Shown piece after piece: positions 1-6,843 of a DNA stretch of 40,975 nt. This DNA is from Lachnospiraceae bacterium (GTDB taxonomy: Bacteria > Bacillota > Clostridia > Lachnospirales > Lachnospiraceae): contig JAGBMJ010000075.1 in NCBI GenBank assembly GCA_017634975.1, positions 1-40,975 of the forward strand. Direction: 5' to 3'. Position 1 is the first letter of the stretch. Each line of letters begins with the position of its first letter. The notes under the pieces were generated by a model, which was not told the DNA's origin, did not search any database, and saw nothing but the letters and a program-made list of their open reading frames with translations. Both the position numbers and the translations under genes were made by a program.

Positions 1-68
1 CACGGTAACACTTTCAGCCGGAGAAATGATCAACTTACAAAAATAACTTAAAAGGAGGACGGGTGCAT

Positions 69-140
69 TGGCTTTTTCTGTTCGGCTGGAATTGGTCGTT
101 TCTAGCCGACTCTGAATGGCTGTTTCTGCCCGGCGCTAAC
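69..140. repeat. Three tandem imperfect 24-bp repeats
   Basis: Three consecutive 24-bp units begin at 69, 93 and 117. Each starts with TGG, has TTTCT in the middle and a C-G/A-rich end. They lie in a 67-codon open frame (GTG at 63, stop ending 266) that has a ribosome-site-like AAGGAGG just upstream. Read as protein the units would be an 8-residue Trp/Phe/Leu repeat, which looks unlike a real secreted or cytosolic protein, so I do not call a gene. The rest of 1-313 is the leader of the large downstream gene. Confidence 0.5.
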
Positions 141-258
141 ACCAGCATTTCATGCTCGACAACGAAAGTGATTTCGTTGGCTATGTTGACGAAAACATTT
201 TTAAATTTGTACAAAATTCTGTTGGATTTTACGAGTTTTTCCCCTGAAGAAAACTTGG

Positions 259-264
259 TATACT
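259..264 (+). promoter_or_regulatory. Possible -10 box upstream of the giant secreted protein
   Basis: TATACT at 259-264 is a good -10 hexamer about 50 bases before the start codon at 314. No convincing -35 hexamer is found at the usual 17-base spacing (TTTTTC at 236-241 is weak), so this is tentative. Confidence 0.3.
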
Positions 265-313
265 AATATGCAAACGCTTCCATGAGGCGCTATGAATTTG
301 AGGGGAGAAATCT

Positions 314-3300
314 ATGAAAATCAAACATTCAAAGGTGACGCAGAAAATCACTGCGTTACTGTCTGTAGTTCTGCTTTCAGAACAACTTGCAACCACCGGC
401 GCGGTGCTTTATGCACACGCAGAAGATGTTCTGTCGGAAGATTATTCGATCGAACATCATGTAACATCGACATGGGATGGCGGCTGCAGTGCCGAGATCA
501 TTCTGACCAATCTTTCGGAAAAAGATACGGAGGATTGGAAGATCACATTCTGTTCAACAGACAGGATTACGAATTTATGGGGTGGAACAATTACAGAATG
601 CTTGGAAGAAACTGGTTCGTATGATACGGAGGAAGATGCATCGGAAGTTGAAGAAGGGGCAGAGGAAGATGAGAATGCGATCCTTTCGGAAGAGAATATA
701 GAAGCAGAAGAAAACTTCGAAGATGCTGAAACTGAAAAAAGTGCAGATGAAACTGAAGGTGCAAAAACAGAGGACGCAGCAGACGAATCTGTAGAAATGG
801 AAGAGGAAAACGAAGAAACTGTGGTGTCCGAAGAGATGGATGAGACTGTAGAAGCGGAAGAGCGGACAGAGGAAAAATCCGAAAAAGTAACCGTAGAGGT
901 AACGGAAAATGTTTACGGTGCTCCTGCGACCGGGGAAGAATATACATATTATCGTTATACGGTTGAGGCGCTGGATTATAACAGCGTTATAGCATCCGGC
1001 AGTCAGATTATGATTGGATATAATGCCTCTGGTGATGATCATGATATCTGGGATGAAAGTGCTGAGATCGTGTTTATATCCGAGAAAACAGAAGAAGAAA
1101 TAACTGAGCCACAGAGTAACGAAAAAGGCGTGGCGAACGATCAGATTGCAGATATAACATATGTTTTTGAGGGTGAAGAGTATATAGTGAATTATACGGT
1201 ACAGTCTCACTGGGACGGACATTGCAATGTAAAGATCGAAATTGAAAATCGCTCGAAAGTAAAGATGAATAACTGGAATCTGACCTTCTTTACCGAAGAT
1301 AAGATCGACAATCCGTATAATGCTGTGCTTGTTGCTGACGGAAGCGAGGAAGGAAAGATTACCTTTAAGAATGCCGGATATAATCAGGATATCGCTGTCG
1401 GTGAAAGTGTAGAATTTGGTTTTGAAGTATTATATGGAGAGAGATTTGATCGTCCGGAGGCGTTCTATCTGGGGGATGAGACATCTATCGTTTCCGAGGA
1501 TCTCTATACCTTTACTAACACGATCACAAGTGAGTGGAATGATGGATGCACAGGTGCATTAACTATTCAGAACCTTGGAGAGAACGCAATTGAAGACTGG
1601 TGTCTGGTGATTCGTGTGGACGGAAGCATCAGTTCTACATGGGGAGGCAATCTCAAGGAGATTGGCGATGGCCTCTATGAGATCGAATGCCCGGATCATT
1701 CTCAGAATATCCTGGTAGGCGGAAGCATTACGATCGGTTATCAGGCAGTGCAGAAGCCGGAGATTACACTGTTAGAGCTTCGTGAAAGGAATTCACTGCC
1801 GACAGGTCTGGGTACTTCTGTATCCAATAATGGGTTGGTAGAACCCAAAAAAAGTATACAGCACATTTTCATTGATGCGGAAGAATTCCGTTTTGAGACA
1901 GATGGCGTGTATTTTGTAGATGATGAAGTAGAACGGATGGAAGGCCATGCAGATTATGAAAAAGATCTTAAAACGGTTAAATTGAGGATTGAGGATATTT
2001 ATGGCGAAATTATCTGGGAAGGTGAGGTAATATCGGAAGATGGTTTTAAGACTTGGTGCGTAGACTCGCTGGGTTTATTGCCTTGCGCAAATATTCTTAT
2101 TTTTTCAATGACTGATGGAGAGGATAAGAAGACAGAAGAAGCCATTATTGTTATTAATAGTGAATTGAACAATATGGAAAGAACGGTTGCAGGACTTGCA
2201 GATACGGATAATGACAGCGTCTATGACTATTTCGAAAAATATTATGACACGGATCCACAAAACGCAGATACTGATGGCGACGGATTAAATGATGATGTGG
2301 AGATATTTGCGCTATTTACAGATCCGACAAGTGCAGACTCTGATGGCAACGGGGTAGCAGATGGAGATGAAGATAGGGATGGGGATGGTTTGACTGTTGC
2401 AAGGGAGTCTGAATTTGGAATATCGGACGAGTGTGATGATTGCGATGCGGATGGACTGAAGGATGGAGATGAAGTAAACATATACGGAACAGATCCGATG
2501 GAGTACGACTCTGATCAGGATGGTTTTTCTGATGGAGAAGAAATTAGACTTGGTCTTGATCCAATCAGTAAGGATAGTAATGGTGATGGAGTTCCTGATG
2601 GAGAGGAAGTATTTTATCAGACAAGAACCTTCGAGACAGGAGTTGCAGATAATCCGCTTAAAGCTGTTTTGGTGAATATCAATTGTAAGGGTAGTGTGCT
2701 GGAACAGGTGCATATTATAGAAAATCAGAATACCATTATTAGAAAAACGCCAGGTATTATCGGAATGCCGATGGATATTGAGGCAGACTTTGAATTTGAT
2801 ACAGCTGAGATAACTTTTGTTTATGATGAGAGTATACTGGGAGATACGTCAGAAGAAAATCTTCGCATTATGTGGTATAACGAAGCAGACGATGAATATG
2901 TGCTTCTGGAAGATTCTGTATGTGATCCAGAGAATAATACGGTGACGTATACGACTACTCATTTTTCAACGTATTTTATTATTGATTGGTTTAAGTGGGA
3001 GGAGTATTCAACAACGGCAATCGATTATACTGACTATACAAGAACGGTAAAAGAAAACTATGATTTTATAGTATTTATTGATTACACGTTATCAAAGCAG
3101 GATCTTGAGAAAGAAGAAAGAATAGCTTCATCTATTATAAGTAACATGGAAAATGGGGATAGAGTACTCTTTTTCTATGTAGTAAATAATAATCTTAGAA
3201 TGTTCACAGAAAATGGAAAATATAAATGGTATACAAATAAGGAACAGGCATTGATATGTATAGATCCCAATAGAGCAGATCCATTGGCTATGTTCAGGTC

Positions 3301-4600
3301 AGGTGGAATGTCAGCAAGTAATTCATACAATGGAAGGGCCGATATGGCAATTGAAGCGCTTAATGCCGCCCAAAGTAATGGCAATAAAAAGATAGGGTAT
3401 CTTTTGTATCCGGGAGCATCATATGATAACTTATTTAAAAAGGAATCATCGTATATGATAGCACAGACAAGTAAGGCCTTATCGGATGGTTCAGTTTTAA
3501 ATGCAATTCCAATAACGGAAGAGCCAAGTGAAGAATTAGAGATTTATATTAACCGAATGGGAGGTAAACAGTATAATGGCGATGAATACGCGATTATGGA
3601 TGCAATTGAACTGGATTTAGCTCAACGTCTTGAACTTACTGATGGTTATTTCAACGATATAGATACAGATGATGATGGCTTGCTTGATGTGTGGGAAGTA
3701 AAAGGAATGCGTGCATCAAATGGGATGGTTGTATATTCAGATCCGAATTTAAGAGATACTGATTATGATGGATATAGGGATGGTGAAGAAGTGGGCGAAC
3801 AGGATCCTGAGACAGGTGATTTTAAAGTTTACAGTGATCCATGGGACTCATTTTCGACGCCACATACTGTATGGCCCGTGTATATTATAGCATGGTCATA
3901 TGGTAAACGTGATGTGAAGCAATTTGAGGACAGTTATCAAGATCAGTTTCATTTTTTGGATGGGGATCCAAAAACTACTAATGAGTGGACAGAAGATGTA
4001 TGGAAAATATTTGAGTTAACAAATTCTTTTTCTCGTGCGGCACAAACAAAGCGGAGAGAACTTTTGGCTGCAGGAGTTGATCCACGACAGATAGTTTTGC
4101 AACGTTTGGATGGTGATGGAGATGAAATAAACTCATTTCACAAAATATGGAATAATGAATGGACAAACTATTCAATGATTAAAGAATTACATGTTTTTTC
4201 ACATGCGTATGAAGGGCGTCCGGGTATGTATAATACAGATGAATCACATGTTGATAATTTGGAATTATTCTCAAAACTGAATTTTGATGAATACGGCAAG
4301 GCGTATTTTTATGGATGCCATTCTGCTCAATCAGAAAAGGATGGTACATATCCTTTGCAAGATTTTGCTAATAATCAGGGTGTGGTAACATTTGGAAGTG
4401 TGAATTATGCTAGATTTTCAAGTGATATGGATAAACGTGAACGGCTTAATCCGTTTGGTATAGAGTATTCAGTATATTTAAATAGCTATGGTGTTCCTTT
4501 AACAGAGGTGAAAAGAGATATAGGATCTATTCCGAATTCCATTTGGACGATGTCGGAGGGATCATTGTATACCCCGATGAAGGCTTTTTCGCCACAGTAG
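314..4600 (+). CDS. Giant secreted modular protein: CBM2-like modules, Ca-binding repeats, vWA-like domain, candidate cysteine-protease C-terminus
   Basis: 1428 residues; start chosen after GAGGGGAG. A signal peptide ends near residue 36 (AHA|ED). Three beta-rich modules resembling family 2 carbohydrate-binding or similar Trp-rich modules follow: about 44-255, 282-380 and 396-482, each with a W(D/N)xxC motif. The first is split by a roughly 100-residue Glu-rich insert (about 100-200). Residues 631-766 are thrombospondin-type-3-like DxDxDG calcium-binding repeats. Then come a beta domain ending in a THFSTY motif (about 780-905) and a vWA-like domain from about 916 whose metal-site motif is altered (DYTLS, not DxSxS). 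A second short calcium-repeat stretch follows. The C-terminal 200 residues contain His1297 (FSHAYEG) and Cys1335 (YGCHSA), spaced like a caspase/CHAT dyad. Role is inferred: surface or secreted adhesin/toxin. No cell-wall sorting signal is visible. The gene is more AT-rich toward its 3' end than the core genes. Confidence 0.8.
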   Translation: MKIKHSKVTQKITALLSVVLLSEQLATTGAVLYAHAEDVLSEDYSIEHHVTSTWDGGCSAEIILTNLSEKDTEDWKITFCSTDRITNLWGGTITECLEETGSYDTEEDASEVEEGAEEDENAILSEENIEAEENFEDAETEKSADETEGAKTEDAADESVEMEEENEETVVSEEMDETVEAEERTEEKSEKVTVEVTENVYGAPATGEEYTYYRYTVEALDYNSVIASGSQIMIGYNASGDDHDIWDESAEIVFISEKTEEEITEPQSNEKGVANDQIADITYVFEGEEYIVNYTVQSHWDGHCNVKIEIENRSKVKMNNWNLTFFTEDKIDNPYNAVLVADGSEEGKITFKNAGYNQDIAVGESVEFGFEVLYGERFDRPEAFYLGDETSIVSEDLYTFTNTITSEWNDGCTGALTIQNLGENAIEDWCLVIRVDGSISSTWGGNLKEIGDGLYEIECPDHSQNILVGGSITIGYQAVQKPEITLLELRERNSLPTGLGTSVSNNGLVEPKKSIQHIFIDAEEFRFETDGVYFVDDEVERMEGHADYEKDLKTVKLRIEDIYGEIIWEGEVISEDGFKTWCVDSLGLLPCANILIFSMTDGEDKKTEEAIIVINSELNNMERTVAGLADTDNDSVYDYFEKYYDTDPQNADTDGDGLNDDVEIFALFTDPTSADSDGNGVADGDEDRDGDGLTVARESEFGISDECDDCDADGLKDGDEVNIYGTDPMEYDSDQDGFSDGEEIRLGLDPISKDSNGDGVPDGEEVFYQTRTFETGVADNPLKAVLVNINCKGSVLEQVHIIENQNTIIRKTPGIIGMPMDIEADFEFDTAEITFVYDESILGDTSEENLRIMWYNEADDEYVLLEDSVCDPENNTVTYTTTHFSTYFIIDWFKWEEYSTTAIDYTDYTRTVKENYDFIVFIDYTLSKQDLEKEERIASSIISNMENGDRVLFFYVVNNNLRMFTENGKYKWYTNKEQALICIDPNRADPLAMFRSGGMSASNSYNGRADMAIEALNAAQSNGNKKIGYLLYPGASYDNLFKKESSYMIAQTSKALSDGSVLNAIPITEEPSEELEIYINRMGGKQYNGDEYAIMDAIELDLAQRLELTDGYFNDIDTDDDGLLDVWEVKGMRASNGMVVYSDPNLRDTDYDGYRDGEEVGEQDPETGDFKVYSDPWDSFSTPHTVWPVYIIAWSYGKRDVKQFEDSYQDQFHFLDGDPKTTNEWTEDVWKIFELTNSFSRAAQTKRRELLAAGVDPRQIVLQRLDGDGDEINSFHKIWNNEWTNYSMIKELHVFSHAYEGRPGMYNTDESHVDNLELFSKLNFDEYGKAYFYGCHSAQSEKDGTYPLQDFANNQGVVTFGSVNYARFSSDMDKRERLNPFGIEYSVYLNSYGVPLTEVKRDIGSIPNSIWTMSEGSLYTPMKAFSPQ

Positions 4601-4617
4601 GTTAGGAGGAATTAGGG

Positions 4618-5115
4618 TTGAGGAAACTGAATTTTGATCCACTAAAAAGATCCTGTCTTATTATACTTCTATTGGGCTGCTTTTTATTTGTCGTAGATAA
4701 AATTGTTATTATCCGAATAAAGTATGATTTGGATGGCGATAGAGGATGTACCATAGACTATAATCCCGCTGGGGATATTTCAGTAGGAAAGGGAGATGTA
4801 AATGATTGCCCGGATTATTGCTGGGGATATAAAAAGGGGCTAAATGATGGAATTCTGTTTATCGGATTTAGTATGGATGGTCTGAGGGTCTACTCTATTG
4901 ATGATATATGCTATGTTGAAGGGATTAAGAAAAAAATATACTATAACATTATATTTCCAAAGGGAATGATTCATTTTTTTTGGAATGCAAACATTCAGGT
5001 CAGCTTTGATAAGGACGATGAAGGGGGGATTCATAGTGTAATAAAATGCAAAGCAAGCGACATAATTGATCAGCAGGAAGCCGGAGATAGTATTTTTTGC
5101 GATGTATATAAATGA
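4618..5115 (+). CDS. Small membrane-anchored protein, possible partner of the upstream secreted protein
   Basis: 165 residues from a TTG start at 4618, preceded by TAGGAGGA at ideal spacing and only 17 bases after the previous stop, so the two genes are probably co-transcribed. The N-terminus has a basic stretch and one hydrophobic segment (about residues 12-32), without a lipobox. The remainder (33-165) is a Cys-containing, mostly beta-predicted domain that would face outside. I recognise no family. A short anchored protein immediately after a large secreted protein with a toxin-like tail fits an immunity or tethering role, but that is inference from position only. A strong hairpin terminator follows at once. 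Confidence 0.65.
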   Translation: MRKLNFDPLKRSCLIILLLGCFLFVVDKIVIIRIKYDLDGDRGCTIDYNPAGDISVGKGDVNDCPDYCWGYKKGLNDGILFIGFSMDGLRVYSIDDICYVEGIKKKIYYNIIFPKGMIHFFWNANIQVSFDKDDEGGIHSVIKCKASDIIDQQEAGDSIFCDVYK

Positions 5116-5118
5116 ACT

Positions 5119-5147
5119 ACAAACCACCAGCGCTGCTGGTGGTTTGT
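5119..5147 (+). terminator. Intrinsic terminator hairpin after the two-gene unit
   Basis: A perfect 13-bp stem, ACAAACCACCAGC with its complement, encloses a 3-base loop and is followed by a short T-rich stretch. It begins 4 bases after the stop codon at 5115. Confidence 0.75.
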
Positions 5148-5150
5148 TTA

Positions 5151-5226
5151 AGAAGTAGGTGACCGGTTACCGTTACAAAAGTGTTAAGAATCTTAACAAA
5201 TCCGTAAAGGTACGCGGTTACCTGCT
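5151..5226. repeat. 76-bp palindromic repeat, copy 1
   Basis: Identical over all 76 bases to 6520-6595. The outer arms (5155-5176 and 5205-5226) form an imperfect 22-base inverted repeat, and the centre holds GTTAAGAATCTTAAC, itself palindromic around one base. The nested-palindrome design is typical of REP/MITE-like elements or regulatory hairpins. It lies between the terminator and the next gene, so it would be in or near that gene's leader. Confidence 0.85.
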
Positions 5227-5273
5227 AAGTGGCGAGAATATAGGAGTTATATTTTTACAGGGGAGTAAATAAG

Positions 5274-6053
5274 ATGGGATTATTCGACTTGTTTAAAAAG
5301 AACAAAATGGAAGAAGTTATTGAAGGAAACGGTAATATCTTACTAAAACATTTTGGAGCAAAGTGTAAAATAAATACGGATCATGTTGCTTATTCAGATA
5401 ATGATACTGCCAGAATTGAAAAGAACTGTGTCATTCTGGAAAAAATGGGAATGCCTGCCTATAAGGAATTGAAACTCGTACCGGTGGACTCTGTTGTGGA
5501 AATAGAGGAAAAACAGGAATTGGTATTACATCTAATCTTTGATTTCTTTGTAGGAAGAAAAGCTTTCAACAGATTAAACGGCAGAGGGGATGCAGATGAT
5601 GCGGATGTTATGATGTTGGCATTGAAATATGCTCCGGAGCTGCAGCCGTTAGCAAGTCATCTGTCCGCAATATCCAAAGGCGAGATCGGGGAAGATAAAT
5701 TAAACGATCTGGCATTTCTGGGGGAACAGGCTGTGGTGCTGGCATGGGCATTGGGATTGGCTGAGAAACCGACGGAGAATAAACTGACGTTAGGAAGTAA
5801 TTTGGTATATATATTTGAGAAATATAACGGGATACAGGAGCTGATTGACGGAAGCAATCTCTTGCCGAAAGAGGAAATCATGGAGTATGCGGATTATATT
5901 TCCAGACTGGATTTCTATTGTATGGAGCTCACATTAGCCAAAAAAGGTATGGAATCGTTACAGAATCTGAAATTCGATTGCATTCGTGAACATAAGTCTG
6001 CAATTGACAAAGTAACCTCTTTCAGTATGGATACGTATCTAAGTGCAAAGTAG
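5274..6053 (+). CDS. Hypothetical cytoplasmic protein between the 76-bp repeats
   Basis: 259 residues, ATG at 5274 after a GGGGAG ribosome site. No signal peptide or membrane segment; the opening MGLFDLFKKNK is charged and amphipathic. The middle (about 75-200) is helix-rich with many Leu/Ala, and there are no Cys clusters, nucleotide-binding loops or catalytic motifs I recognise. It stands alone, with the 76-bp repeat upstream and non-coding DNA downstream. Proteins of this look often accompany secreted polymorphic toxins as accessory or immunity proteins, but nothing in the sequence proves that. Codon use and AT content resemble the preceding accessory genes rather than the core genes to the right. 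Confidence 0.7.
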   Translation: MGLFDLFKKNKMEEVIEGNGNILLKHFGAKCKINTDHVAYSDNDTARIEKNCVILEKMGMPAYKELKLVPVDSVVEIEEKQELVLHLIFDFFVGRKAFNRLNGRGDADDADVMMLALKYAPELQPLASHLSAISKGEIGEDKLNDLAFLGEQAVVLAWALGLAEKPTENKLTLGSNLVYIFEKYNGIQELIDGSNLLPKEEIMEYADYISRLDFYCMELTLAKKGMESLQNLKFDCIREHKSAIDKVTSFSMDTYLSAK

Positions 6054-6063
6054 TTCATTTTTG

Positions 6064-6092
6064 AAAAACCATGAGGTCCGTCCCCCTGGTTT
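6064..6092. repeat. Partial copy of the GGGGACGG palindrome family
   Basis: AGGTCCGTCCCCCTGGTTT at 6074-6092 matches the right arm of the complete palindrome at 10935-10994. The left arm is reduced to AAAAACCA, as if the inner part of the element had been deleted. Confidence 0.6.
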
Positions 6093-6165
6093 CGTCTCGA
6101 CGCAAGTAATCATATACAATGTCGTCCGCATCCGCGCGAGATTAAGATAGTGGATCTCCTTTTAT

Positions 6166-6312
6166 GGAACTTTTTAATGAGATTAGCACTAAAAGTTCCC
6201 TAAAGCACTGTTGGAGTATAAATTATTCATACTCATCAAAAAGCAATATGCAGAAAATGCATATTGCAAATCACGAAAGCTTCAACTATCGCAAATCTTG
6301 CGCTAGTTGAAG
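6166..6312. other. Cluster of four consecutive hairpins, possible structured RNA
   Basis: Stems seen directly: 6166-6174 with 6191-6199 (9 bp); 6214-6219 with 6229-6234 (6 bp); 6243-6252 with 6258-6267 (10 bp perfect, loop GAAAA); 6280-6294 with 6298-6312 (15 positions, one mismatch). No open frame covers this stretch. It could be a structured RNA, a chain of element ends, or decayed mobile DNA. I do not recognise a known RNA family. Confidence 0.4.
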
Positions 6313-6340
6313 TCTATATATTCACCAACCTTCATCGGTT

Positions 6341-6520
6341 TTATTCAGGGCTGCCTAGAGAGTGTAATTGAGAAGCGTAGGCAGATAGTCTTTTAATCAT
6401 GTCATTATTCGTTTTTTTACATAAATCTATTAATTCGAACAATTCTGGCTCGTCGAATTTAGATATGGTATACGAAACCGACTGCGAATTATCAGACTGA
6501 ACAGTCAGATATTCAATAGA
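6341..6520 (-). pseudogene. 3' fragment of a gene, 5' end cut off by the 76-bp repeat
   Basis: On the minus strand about 59 sense codons run from the edge of the repeat (6520) to a TAA at 6341-6343. The product is charged and protein-like, including the stretches SKFDEPELFELIDLC and NDMIKRLSAYA. Reading upstream into the repeat, the frame reaches a stop codon with no start. The only ATG is internal, leaving about 21 residues. This looks like the C-terminal remnant of a lost gene whose front was removed when the repeat or a rearrangement arrived. The family is not recognisable. Confidence 0.4.
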
Positions 6521-6595
6521 GAAGTAGGTGACCGGTTACCGTTACAAAAGTGTTAAGAATCTTAACAAATCCGTAAAGGTACGCGGTTACCTGCT
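6520..6595. repeat. 76-bp palindromic repeat, copy 2
   Basis: Perfect direct copy of 5151-5226. Flanking bases differ on both sides (TTT versus TAG before, AAGT versus GAAA after), so the repeat boundary is sharp. The two copies bracket 1293 bp carrying the 259-residue gene, the hairpin cluster and the gene fragment. Confidence 0.85.
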
Positions 6596-6752
6596 GAAAA
6601 GTCCTCCGGGGGATGCGCACTTCTTCACTACGTTACGCATAGTGATTTTCTAACGGTAAAACCGTAAGAAAATCATCTATCGCGCGTAAGGAAAGTGTTG
6701 CTGCCGCAACCGCGCTCGGCGCGAGCGTTCTGCAAGCAGAACGCTTTTTTTT
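6596..6752 (+). ncRNA. Candidate small RNA ending in an orphan terminator
   Basis: No open frame fits here. The stretch holds a 14-bp stem with one mismatch (6644-6657 with 6661-6674, loop AAA), a CGCGC/GCGCG hairpin near 6710, and a textbook intrinsic terminator at 6725-6752 that terminates no visible gene. A short transcript ending there is therefore plausible. No promoter is clear, so this remains a candidate. Confidence 0.3.
6725..6752 (+). terminator. Orphan intrinsic terminator
   Basis: GCGTTCTGC, a 2-base loop, GCAGAACGC and eight Ts. It lies about 90 bases before the next coding start and would isolate that gene from upstream transcription. Confidence 0.8.
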
Positions 6753-6785
6753 AATGCGCTTGCACTTTGCTTGCACATAGTGCGC

Positions 6786-6791
6786 TATAAT
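6786..6791 (+). promoter_or_regulatory. -10 box for the tandem-kinase gene
   Basis: A perfect TATAAT at 6786-6791. The best -35 is TTGCAC at 6760-6765 with a long 20-base spacer; a duplicated CTTGCAC motif lies between. The box overlaps an in-frame ATG at 6790, which makes that ATG unusable and supports the start at 6844. Confidence 0.5.
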
Positions 6792-6843
6792 GGGAAAAAA
6801 TAAAAAACAGGATCATTGCAGACAGAGCGCAAAGGAGGCAATT

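Noticed and set aside
63-266. 67-residue frame at the left end
   Set aside because: Good ribosome site but implausible composition built from a 24-bp repeat; kept as a repeat rather than a gene.
5151-6595. The 76-bp repeats as a CRISPR array
   Set aside because: Only two copies, 1293 bp apart, with genes between them.
5274-6595. A complete insertion sequence between the repeats
   Set aside because: No transposase-like motif in the 259-residue protein, and the repeats are direct, not inverted.
6790-6843. Upstream in-frame ATG for the tandem-kinase protein
   Set aside because: It overlaps the TATAAT box and has no ribosome site; the ATG at 6844 has a perfect one.
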